The translations under genes were made by a program, and so were the position numbers. Below are positions 1 to 5,369 of a DNA stretch of 5,369 bases, in pieces. The notes under the pieces were generated by a model that had not been told where the DNA came from, searched no databases, and worked only from the letters and a program-made list of their open reading frames with translations. Location of the stretch: the NCBI GenBank assembly GCA_903924805.1, contig CAIYCZ010000496.1:1-5369 (forward strand). Reading direction: 5' to 3'. Source of the DNA: an uncultured delta proteobacterium (GTDB taxonomy: Bacteria > Desulfobacterota > WTBG01 > CAIYCZ01). Numbering within the stretch: position 1 is the first letter of the stretch; every line of letters begins with the position of its first letter.

Positions 1-2568
1 ATTCCCCAGAATGATCCAACCCTGCTGTTCACCAATGCCGGGATGGTTCAGTTTAAAGGAGTGTTTCTGGGAGAAGAGAAGCGGGACTATACCCGCGCCA
101 CATCCTCTCAGAAATGCGTCAGGGCCGGGGGAAAACATAATGATCTGGAAAACGTCGGGCGCACGGCGCGCCACCATACCTTCTTTGAAATGCTTGGCAA
201 TTTTTCATTTGGAGATTATTTTAAAGAAGAGGCAATAGCCATGGCGTGGGAATTCCTCACCCGGAATCTCAATCTTCCCAAAGAAAAGCTGTGGGTGAGC
301 GTATTCAGGGAAGACCAGGAGGCGGCTTCCATCTGGAGGGACACGATCGGCATGGACCCGGACCGCATTGTTGCCATGGGGGAAAAAGATAATTTCTGGG
401 CAATGGGGGAGACCGGTCCCTGCGGCCCGTGCTCGGAAATCATTATTGATCAGGGGCACGATTTTAGCTGCGGAAAGCCTGAATGTCAGGTTGGATGCGA
501 TTGTGACCGCTATCTTGAACTCTGGAACCTCGTGTTTATGCAGTTTAACCGTGATGCAAGCGGCACCAGGACTCCTCTGCCCAGGCCAAGCATCGATACC
601 GGCATGGGGCTTGAGCGAATTACTGCTGTTGTGCAGGGAGTCAGGAGCAACTATGATACGGACCTGTTTCTCCCGCTTATCGGATTTGTTGAAAAAATTT
701 CCCGCAAACGCTACCGAGAGCATCCGGAACAGGACACGTCCATGAGAATCATTGCCGACCACAGCCGGGCCATCGCTTTTCTGATCGGTGACGGGGTGCT
801 GCCATCAAATGAGGGACGGGGGTATGTGTTGCGCAGGATCATGCGGCGGGCTGCCCGTCATGGTAAAAAACTCGGGCTCGTAAAACCTTTTTTGCACGAG
901 GCGGTAAAAATTGTGGCAGAGGAGATGAAGGGGGCGTATCCTGAGGTACTGCGTGCTCAGGACTACATTACACGGGTTGTTTTTAATGAGGAGGAAAATT
1001 TTTCTGCAACACTCGAAGCGGGGTTGCGGATTCTTCAGGACGAAGTGGAAAAATTGCAGCAGAAAAAGATAGATACCATCCCCGGCAGCATCGTTTTTAA
1101 GCTCTATGATACCTACGGATTTCCCGTTGACCTGACTCAGGACATCGCATCTGAATACCGTATGCGGGCGGATGAAGAGGGCTTTCAGCAGGCCATGCAA
1201 GAGCAGCGCAAAAGGGCACGGGAATCCTGGAAAGGCTCCGGTGAGGAGCAGATTGCCGGCATTTATAAAAAACTGGTGCAGGATGGTATTCATACCGCGT
1301 TTAACGGATATGAATCTACCGGGATGCAAACCCGAGTCCTCTCCATTATCCGCAATGGTGAACGTGTCGAGCGGGCGATTCAGGGGGAAGAGGTGGAGCT
1401 TGTTACTGCCGATACCTGCTTCTATGGCGAAGCCGGGGGCCAGGTCGGGGACAGCGGAACCATGACTACTGAACAGGCCACCAGCAACATTACCAATACT
1501 ACCAGGCCTTTGCCGGAACTCATAGTCCACCACGCAACGATCGTGCAGGGAAGCATTACCCGGGGCGCTGGCGTTTCCCTGACGATAGATACGCACAAGC
1601 GCCAGGCAACGGCCAACAACCATACCGCAACCCACATACTGCACGCAGCACTCCGGGAATTACTTGGAAATCATGTCAAACAGGCCGGCTCTCTGGTATC
1701 TCCCGAGCGGCTCCGGTTTGACTTCAGCCACTTTGCAGCGCTGACCAGAGAAGAGCTTGATACCATTGAAAAGCAGGTCAATGATCGCATCCGCCAGAAC
1801 ACACCCCTCTCAGTCACGGAACTGCCCATTGCAGAGGCCATTGCCATGGGCGCCACCGCCCTGTTCGGTGAAAAGTACGGGGAGCAGGTGCGGGTTGTGC
1901 GTATTGCAGACTACAGCATGGAGCTCTGCGGCGGCACCCATAACAGGAGCACCGGTGAGATAGGTATATTCAAGATAGTGAGCGAAGGGGGCGTTGCTGC
2001 CGGGGTGAGGCGCATTGAGGCTGTAACCGGCCAGGAGGCGCTGCGTTTTATTGGGAAGCAGGATGAGATGGTGCGGAATCTGTCCCAGATGTTGAAGACT
2101 GACCGTGAGGGAATTCTCGCAAAAGCTGAGCGTATGATTGCCGATCAGAAAGAGATGGAAAAAGAGATTGCTGTGCTTAAAAGTCAGCTCATCGTAAAAG
2201 AATCAGGGAACATTCTGGATACGGTGCGCACTATAGGCGGCGTAAAGGTTCTGGTGACCATGGTTCATGAGGGGGATGTAAAATCGCTTCGCGAATATGG
2301 CGATACCTTGAAAGACCGCCTGGGTTCGGGCGTTATTGTACTCGGGGCAGGAGGGGGCGGCACCGCCCAGCTCCTGGCAATGGTAACCAGGGATGTAGCA
2401 AACCGCTTTTCAGCAAAACGGATAATTGAGAATATTGCTCCGCTGATAGACGGCAGGGGAGGGGGCAAGAATGAGATGGCCCAGGCTGGAGGAAAGCATC
2501 CGGAACATGTTGAAGAAGCATTGCAAAAAGCCTGGTCGGTTATCGAGGAGATGGGGAAGGAGGGCTAA
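1..2568 (+). CDS. alaS: Alanyl-tRNA synthetase (AlaRS), 5'-truncated by window edge
   Basis: Cytoplasmic class II synthetase that charges tRNA-Ala with alanine and hydrolyses mischarged Ser/Gly-tRNA-Ala. The frame is open from base 1, and the first visible residues, IPQNDPTLLFTNAGM, match the AlaRS family at about residue 30. The ATG at 43 is therefore internal and the true start lies upstream. There are 855 visible residues, so the whole protein should be about 885, normal for the family. Visible-residue landmarks: class II motif 2 (RHHTFFEMLGNF) near 57-68; GPCGPCSE near 139-146; motif 3 (DTGMGLERI) near 199-207; the tRNA-recognition helices after it; the editing domain with zinc-ligand pairs HTATH (541-545) and CGGTH (643-647); then a helical linker and the C-Ala domain with a glycine-rich GGGKNEMAQAGGK segment near 821-833. 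No frameshift or lost catalytic residue is visible. A four-cysteine cluster (157, 162, 166, 168) sits in the catalytic domain. The stop TAA overlaps the convergent bamD stop. Function is near certain. Confidence 0.98.
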   Translation: MPQNDPTLLFTNAGMVQFKGVFLGEEKRDYTRATSSQKCVRAGGKHNDLENVGRTARHHTFFEMLGNFSFGDYFKEEAIAMAWEFLTRNLNLPKEKLWVSVFREDQEAASIWRDTIGMDPDRIVAMGEKDNFWAMGETGPCGPCSEIIIDQGHDFSCGKPECQVGCDCDRYLELWNLVFMQFNRDASGTRTPLPRPSIDTGMGLERITAVVQGVRSNYDTDLFLPLIGFVEKISRKRYREHPEQDTSMRIIADHSRAIAFLIGDGVLPSNEGRGYVLRRIMRRAARHGKKLGLVKPFLHEAVKIVAEEMKGAYPEVLRAQDYITRVVFNEEENFSATLEAGLRILQDEVEKLQQKKIDTIPGSIVFKLYDTYGFPVDLTQDIASEYRMRADEEGFQQAMQEQRKRARESWKGSGEEQIAGIYKKLVQDGIHTAFNGYESTGMQTRVLSIIRNGERVERAIQGEEVELVTADTCFYGEAGGQVGDSGTMTTEQATSNITNTTRPLPELIVHHATIVQGSITRGAGVSLTIDTHKRQATANNHTATHILHAALRELLGNHVKQAGSLVSPERLRFDFSHFAALTREELDTIEKQVNDRIRQNTPLSVTELPIAEAIAMGATALFGEKYGEQVRVVRIADYSMELCGGTHNRSTGEIGIFKIVSEGGVAAGVRRIEAVTGQEALRFIGKQDEMVRNLSQMLKTDREGILAKAERMIADQKEMEKEIAVLKSQLIVKESGNILDTVRTIGGVKVLVTMVHEGDVKSLREYGDTLKDRLGSGVIVLGAGGGGTAQLLAMVTRDVANRFSAKRIIENIAPLIDGRGGGKNEMAQAGGKHPEHVEEALQKAWSVIEEMGKEG

Positions 2569-3398
2569 AAAAGGAGGAATCTTTTAACCTGCTTTTTGTC
2601 GTGCGCCTCTGTAACATCCTTTTTGTTTTTTTCTTGTGATGGCTTGGGCGTGGGCAGCGCTAACAGGGTTTTTGCCTGAGCAGCATACGGGCTGTCAGGA
2701 TATTTGCGGATGAGATACTCAAGAAATTTTTGTCCCCGTGCCCTGTTTTCGGATAGAAAGTTTGCCTGTGCCAGATAGAAAATAATCCGGTCTTTCCTGA
2801 CTGAAGAAGGATAGTCCTTGAGAATGCCGTTAAAGCGGTTAATGGCGCCAGTATAATTTTTGTTTCGCAGGTAAAATTCGCCGATAAAAAATTCGTGCTC
2901 GGCAATAACCTTTCGTGCCTCGCCAAGCTTGACGAGAGCCATCACCCCATACGGGTTATCCGGATACAGCTCGATGAGCTGCTGGAACTGTTCAGCAGCC
3001 GCCCTGGCAGATGAGGTGTCCCGATCAATGGTGAGGATCTGATTATAATAACACATACCGGTCATATAGATGCTGTAGGGCACGCTCTTGTTGTTTGGAT
3101 GGAGCCGGCGGAAATTCTCAAACATGTGGATAGCTTCCACGTACTCTTCTTTATAAAAATGTGCATCGCCAAGGCGCAGTTCTGCTATGATAGCGTACGG
3201 GCTTAAGGGAAATTTTTCCTTGAGTTCTTCAAATGCAGGGATGGCGTCAAAATAGTTCTTTGCGTTAAACAGGTTCATAGCCCGGTTGTAGGATTCCTCA
3301 TCAGTCTTCAGTTTTTTCGGGTCAGGAGCAGCAGCGCAGGCACAGAGACCTGTTAATAACAATAGATATAGAAATCGCTTTAGCACGTCATTCACCAT
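2565..3398 (-). CDS. bamD: Outer membrane protein assembly factor BamD (lipoprotein, TPR)
   Basis: Periplasmic lipoprotein anchored in the inner leaflet of the outer membrane. In the BAM complex it works with BamA to fold and insert beta-barrel proteins. The 277-residue product starts with a short basic stretch (K7, R8), a hydrophobic core (residues 9-18) and a lipobox LCAC with the lipidated cysteine at 21. Residue +2 is Ala, consistent with outer-membrane sorting. TPR-like helical pairs follow over about 35-245: YNRAMNLFNAKNYFDAI with FEELKEKFPLSPYA, then LGDAHFYKEEYVEAI, VPYSIYMTGMCYYNQI with the family-typical IDRD (124-127), and GEFYLRNKNYTGAINRFN. The last 30 residues are a Lys-rich charged tail ending KRFLLF, somewhat longer than in the E. 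coli protein (245 aa). The start is uncertain: the ATG at 3398 has no Shine-Dalgarno, whereas the in-frame GTG at 3386 (residue 5) has GGTGA 5 nt upstream and gives a 16-residue signal peptide. It converges on alaS and diverges from glmU. Confidence 0.94.
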   Translation of the reverse strand: MVNDVLKRFLYLLLLTGLCACAAAPDPKKLKTDEESYNRAMNLFNAKNYFDAIPAFEELKEKFPLSPYAIIAELRLGDAHFYKEEYVEAIHMFENFRRLHPNNKSVPYSIYMTGMCYYNQILTIDRDTSSARAAAEQFQQLIELYPDNPYGVMALVKLGEARKVIAEHEFFIGEFYLRNKNYTGAINRFNGILKDYPSSVRKDRIIFYLAQANFLSENRARGQKFLEYLIRKYPDSPYAAQAKTLLALPTPKPSQEKNKKDVTEAHDKKQVKRFLLF

Positions 3399-3408
3399 TT
3401 CGATAATA

Positions 3409-3437
3409 ATGATAATTGCTGGAATTCTCTTGTTGAA
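3409..3437 (-). promoter_or_regulatory. Candidate sigma-70-type promoter for bamD
   Basis: On the minus strand, TATCAT (3414-3409, five of six matches to TATAAT) lies 17 nt downstream of a poor -35, TTCAAC (3437-3432). Transcription would begin near 3402, only a few bases before the ATG at 3398. That would make the mRNA nearly leaderless, or favour the GTG start at 3386. The region is AT-rich, so a chance -10 match is quite possible. Assigned from sequence match and position only. Confidence 0.25.
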
Positions 3438-3443
3438 TACCTG

Positions 3444-3474
3444 TTGCAGGGTTGATTACGGGTTGTGTTATAGT
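3444..3474 (+). promoter_or_regulatory. Candidate promoter for glmU-glmS
   Basis: A TGn-extended -10 element, TGTTATAGT (-10 hexamer TATAGT at 3469-3474), is preceded by a TTGCAG -35-like hexamer at 3444-3449. The 19-nt spacer is longer than the ideal 17, but an extended -10 tolerates a weak -35. Transcription would start near 3481 and leave a leader of about 108 nt before the glmU ATG at 3589. I see no glmS-ribozyme-like or other recognisable riboswitch structure in that leader. The only notable element is a 5-bp AT-rich palindrome, ATTGATTGTCAAT, at 3552-3564. Confidence 0.35.
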
Positions 3475-3578
3475 GAAGGGGGCCCATGGAAAAATAGAGT
3501 GAAACGCGTAACCAGAAACTCGCAACCTAATTCAATACTGCCATGAACAGCATTGATTGTCAATAATAAGTGCTCGAA

Positions 3579-3586
3579 TAAGGGAG
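3579..3586 (+). promoter_or_regulatory. glmU ribosome binding site (tight spacing)
   Basis: TAAGGGAG lies just before the ATG at 3589. The GGAG part is only 2 nt from the start and TAAGG is 5 nt away, closer than usual. It still supports 3589 over the upstream TTG at 3553, which has no purine-rich site before it. Confidence 0.55.
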
Positions 3587-3588
3587 TT

Positions 3589-5016
3589 ATGCACAGCTTA
3601 GCAATTATACTACTTGCTGCAGGCAAAGGAACACGGATGAAATCAGATACGGTTAAAGTGCTTCATCCGGTAGCCGGCCTTCCCATGCTTGCCTATCCGG
3701 TGCAGACGGCGCGGGCCCTGCAGCCTGATAAACTTATCGTCGTTGTCGGCCATCAGAGAGATCGGGTGGAAGAGCTGTGCGGCGGAGGGGATATCCTGTT
3801 TGTTCATCAGCAGGAGCAGCTTGGTTCAGGCCAGGCCGTGGCAGTCACGGAACCTTTCCTGCAGGGGTTCAGCGGCACGGTAGCAATCATGTGCGGTGAT
3901 GTTCCTCTCATCAGAGTGGAAACCATCAGGAAATTCCTGGCCGGCCATCGGGAAAGCACGGCCGCCCTCAGCGTTCTGAGCGTCATTCTTGAAGACCCGA
4001 CAGGCTATGGCAGGATCGTGCGCGATGCTTCCGGCAGGGTGCAGGCAATAGTTGAACACCGGGATGCCACCCCGCAGCAGAAAACCATTACGGAGATAAA
4101 TACCGGCATATATTGCGGTGAGGCCCCGTTTCTGTTCCAGGTACTGAAAAAGATTGGCAGAGATAATGATCAGGCAGAGTACTACCTTCCTGATATTGTT
4201 TCCCTGGCCTACCGGGAGGGTAAAAAAGTTCAGGCAGTGGTAACCGATAATTTTCAGGAGGTGAAAGGGATAAACGACCGCGTCGATTTATCTGAGGCTG
4301 AACGGGTCATGCGGCAGCGGATTCTCAGACACCATATGCAGGACGGGGTGACGATTATTGACCCTGATTCAACCTACATAGACTGCGGCGTTACTATCGG
4401 ACAGGATACCGTGATCCACCCCAATACCTGCATTAGAGGTACATCATCAATCGGCAGAAACTGTACTATTGACAGCAATGCTACTATTATAAATTCTACT
4501 GTCGGGAATAATGTTCATATTAAATCGTCATCTGTTATAGATGAAAGCCAGATACAGGATAATGCTGCCATCGGGCCTTTTGCCCATCTCAGACCGCAGA
4601 CATTCATTGCTGAGGGAGGCAGGGTCGGAAACTTTGTGGAAATAAAAAAATCGCGTCTGGGCAAGGGTTCCAAGGCAAATCACCTGACCTATATCGGCGA
4701 TACGACCATAGGTGACGAGGTAAATATCGGAGCCGGCACCATTACCTGCAATTATGATGGTAAGACAAAGCACCCCACGGTCATCGAAGACCGGGTTTTT
4801 GTCGGGAGCAACACATCCCTGGTGGCACCCGTTCGGGTGGGGAAAGGTGCTGTGATTGGCGCCGGCTCAACCATTACCAAGGATGTGCCGGCAGGGGCAC
4901 TTGCTGTGGGGCGGGCAAAACAGACTACCTATGAAAACTGGTTTAGCATAAAACGGAAAAAACAGGAAACTGATAAGCCTCCGGAAGATGACACGTCTCC
5001 GGAAGATGACACGTAA
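3589..5016 (+). CDS. glmU: Bifunctional N-acetylglucosamine-1-phosphate uridyltransferase / glucosamine-1-phosphate acetyltransferase
   Basis: Cytoplasmic enzyme for the last two steps to UDP-GlcNAc: acetyl-CoA-dependent N-acetylation of glucosamine-1-phosphate, then uridylyl transfer from UTP. The product has 475 residues. The N-terminal pyrophosphorylase (Rossmann-like) domain, about 1-230, has the nucleotide loop LAAGKGTRMKS (9-19), K23, QLGSGQA (78-83), the metal-binding Asp of CGDVPL (D104), GYGRIVR (139-145), NTGIY (171-175) and N229 in the VKGIND segment. A linker leads to a left-handed beta-helix with hexapeptide repeats from about 250. The acetyltransferase residues are present: R335, K353, H365 in KANHLTYIGD, Y368, and N379/N388 in the VNIGAGTITCNYDG segment. 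By alignment from memory these match E. coli R333, K351, H363, Y366, N377 and N386. The start at 3589 gives MHSLAIILLAAGKGTR, the normal N-terminus. The C-terminus carries a charged extension ending in a duplicated PEDDT, about 20 residues longer than E. coli GlmU (456). Followed 23 bp later by glmS. Confidence 0.97.
   Translation: MHSLAIILLAAGKGTRMKSDTVKVLHPVAGLPMLAYPVQTARALQPDKLIVVVGHQRDRVEELCGGGDILFVHQQEQLGSGQAVAVTEPFLQGFSGTVAIMCGDVPLIRVETIRKFLAGHRESTAALSVLSVILEDPTGYGRIVRDASGRVQAIVEHRDATPQQKTITEINTGIYCGEAPFLFQVLKKIGRDNDQAEYYLPDIVSLAYREGKKVQAVVTDNFQEVKGINDRVDLSEAERVMRQRILRHHMQDGVTIIDPDSTYIDCGVTIGQDTVIHPNTCIRGTSSIGRNCTIDSNATIINSTVGNNVHIKSSSVIDESQIQDNAAIGPFAHLRPQTFIAEGGRVGNFVEIKKSRLGKGSKANHLTYIGDTTIGDEVNIGAGTITCNYDGKTKHPTVIEDRVFVGSNTSLVAPVRVGKGAVIGAGSTITKDVPAGALAVGRAKQTTYENWFSIKRKKQETDKPPEDDTSPEDDT
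4979..5014 (+). repeat. Exact 18-bp tandem duplication at the 3' end of glmU
   Basis: The unit CTCCGGAAGATGACACGT occurs twice with no mismatch and no gap (4979-4996 and 4997-5014). It is in frame and encodes PEDDT-S-PEDDT, the last residues of GlmU. The second copy ends on the first base of the TAA stop. Because the unit is a multiple of three, gain or loss of a copy would change only the tail length. Confidence 0.95.
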
Positions 5017-5027
5017 CGTGCATTCAT

Positions 5028-5032
5028 GAGGG
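5028..5032 (+). promoter_or_regulatory. glmS ribosome binding site
   Basis: GAGGG lies 7 nt upstream of the glmS ATG at 5040, inside the 23-bp glmU-glmS gap. No terminator or promoter is visible in that gap, which supports cotranscription from upstream of glmU. Confidence 0.7.
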
Positions 5033-5039
5033 ACTATAT

Positions 5040-5369
5040 ATGTGTGGTATTGTTGGCTACATCGGCAAGAAAGAAACATGCGCAATTCTGTTAGAGGGAC
5101 TCAAACGGCTTGAATACCGGGGCTACGACTCTGCCGGTATTGCCATTTTTCATAAAGGCGCTATTGTGGTGCGGCGCTGCCAGGGAAAGCTCTGCAACCT
5201 GGAAAACATGCTGTGTGATGCCACGTTTGACGGTGGCGCAGGCATCGGACATACCCGCTGGGCAACACATGGCAGGCCTTCTGAAGCAAACGCACATCCA
5301 CACTTCTACAAAGGTATTGCGGTTGTTCATAACGGTATTATAGAGAATTACCTTGAGCTCAAGCATATG
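5040..5369 (+). CDS. glmS: Glutamine-fructose-6-phosphate aminotransferase (isomerizing), 3'-truncated by window edge
   Basis: First committed enzyme of hexosamine synthesis: fructose-6-phosphate plus glutamine gives glucosamine-6-phosphate plus glutamate, in the cytoplasm. Only the first 110 codons are in the window, all from the N-terminal class II (Ntn-type) glutaminase domain. The start is fixed by MCGIVGYIG, because Cys2 must become the N-terminal nucleophile once Met is removed. Further family signatures are LEYRGYDSAG (25-33), GHTRWATHG (70-78, with the glutamine-contacting Arg and Trp), NAHPH (84-88) and HNGIIENY (97-104, with the oxyanion-hole Asn and Gly). The two sugar isomerase (SIS) domains, expected to bring the protein to about 600 residues, lie beyond the edge. 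It sits directly after glmU, whose product acts later in the same pathway. No glmS ribozyme fits in the 23-bp gap before it, so feedback of that kind is not encoded here. Confidence 0.97.
   Translation, partial: MCGIVGYIGKKETCAILLEGLKRLEYRGYDSAGIAIFHKGAIVVRRCQGKLCNLENMLCDATFDGGAGIGHTRWATHGRPSEANAHPHFYKGIAVVHNGIIENYLELKHM

Noticed and set aside
43..45. ATG at 43 as the alaS start
   Set aside because: The upstream in-frame residues IPQNDPTLLFTNAG are the conserved AlaRS N-terminal sequence, so the gene begins before the window.
805..1644. Long antisense open frame (279 codons) within alaS
   Set aside because: It lies wholly inside the strongly conserved alaS coding sequence. Its translation shows no recognisable domain and no ribosome binding site was noted. 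It is a reading-frame shadow, as is the 185-codon antisense frame at 205-762.
2569..2580. AAAAAAGGAGGAAT after alaS as a ribosome binding site for a + strand gene
   Set aside because: No start codon follows at suitable spacing with a sustained frame. The sequence is the reverse complement of the bamD C-terminal codons (RFLLF).
3543..3566. Mini-ORF MNSIDCQ in the glmU leader as a regulatory leader peptide
   Set aside because: It has no ribosome binding site, no run of codons linked to the glm pathway and no attenuator hairpin after it. A frame this short is expected by chance.
3553..3588. TTG at 3553 as glmU start, adding 12 residues
   Set aside because: It has no Shine-Dalgarno, and the added residues do not resemble GlmU N-termini. 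The ATG at 3589 with TAAGGGAG before it gives the usual start, MHSLAIILLAAGKG.
5017..5039. glmS ribozyme or riboswitch upstream of glmS
   Set aside because: The gap to glmU is only 23 bp, far too short for the ribozyme, and it holds just a ribosome binding site.

Overview
The window is an ordinary stretch of housekeeping genes from a Gram-negative (diderm) bacterium. An outer-membrane assembly lipoprotein (BamD) indicates a diderm cell. The adjacent glmU-glmS pair and the cysteine-bearing form of AlaRS would suit Desulfobacterota (the former Deltaproteobacteria). That lineage guess is inference from general familiarity, not from a search. Base composition looks moderate and similar across all genes, and I see no mobile element, CRISPR array, phage gene, tRNA or rRNA.

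Layout. Positions 1-2568 (+) hold alaS, alanyl-tRNA synthetase, open at its 5' end and missing roughly the first 30 residues. It converges on bamD (2565-3398, -), and the two stop codons overlap in the four bases CTAA. The 190 bp from 3399 to 3588 is a divergent intergenic region with candidate promoters for bamD (-) and for the glm genes (+). Then come glmU (3589-5016, +), the bifunctional UDP-GlcNAc synthesis enzyme, and glmS (from 5040, +), glucosamine-6-phosphate synthase, which runs off the right edge after 110 codons. Only 23 bp separate glmU from glmS, so they are probably cotranscribed.

Function. GlmS makes glucosamine-6-phosphate from fructose-6-phosphate and glutamine. GlmM, not in this window, isomerises it to glucosamine-1-phosphate. 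GlmU acetylates and uridylylates that to UDP-GlcNAc, the precursor of peptidoglycan and lipid A. BamD, on the divergent strand, helps insert beta-barrel proteins into the outer membrane, so the right half of the window is devoted to envelope building. AlaS charges and proofreads tRNA-Ala and has no obvious functional link.

I found no previously undescribed system. The points worth a second look are small: an exact in-frame 18-bp tandem duplication at the end of glmU, the overlapping convergent stops of alaS and bamD, an uncertain bamD start with a weak Fur-box-like sequence in its promoter, and a cysteine cluster in the AlaRS catalytic domain.
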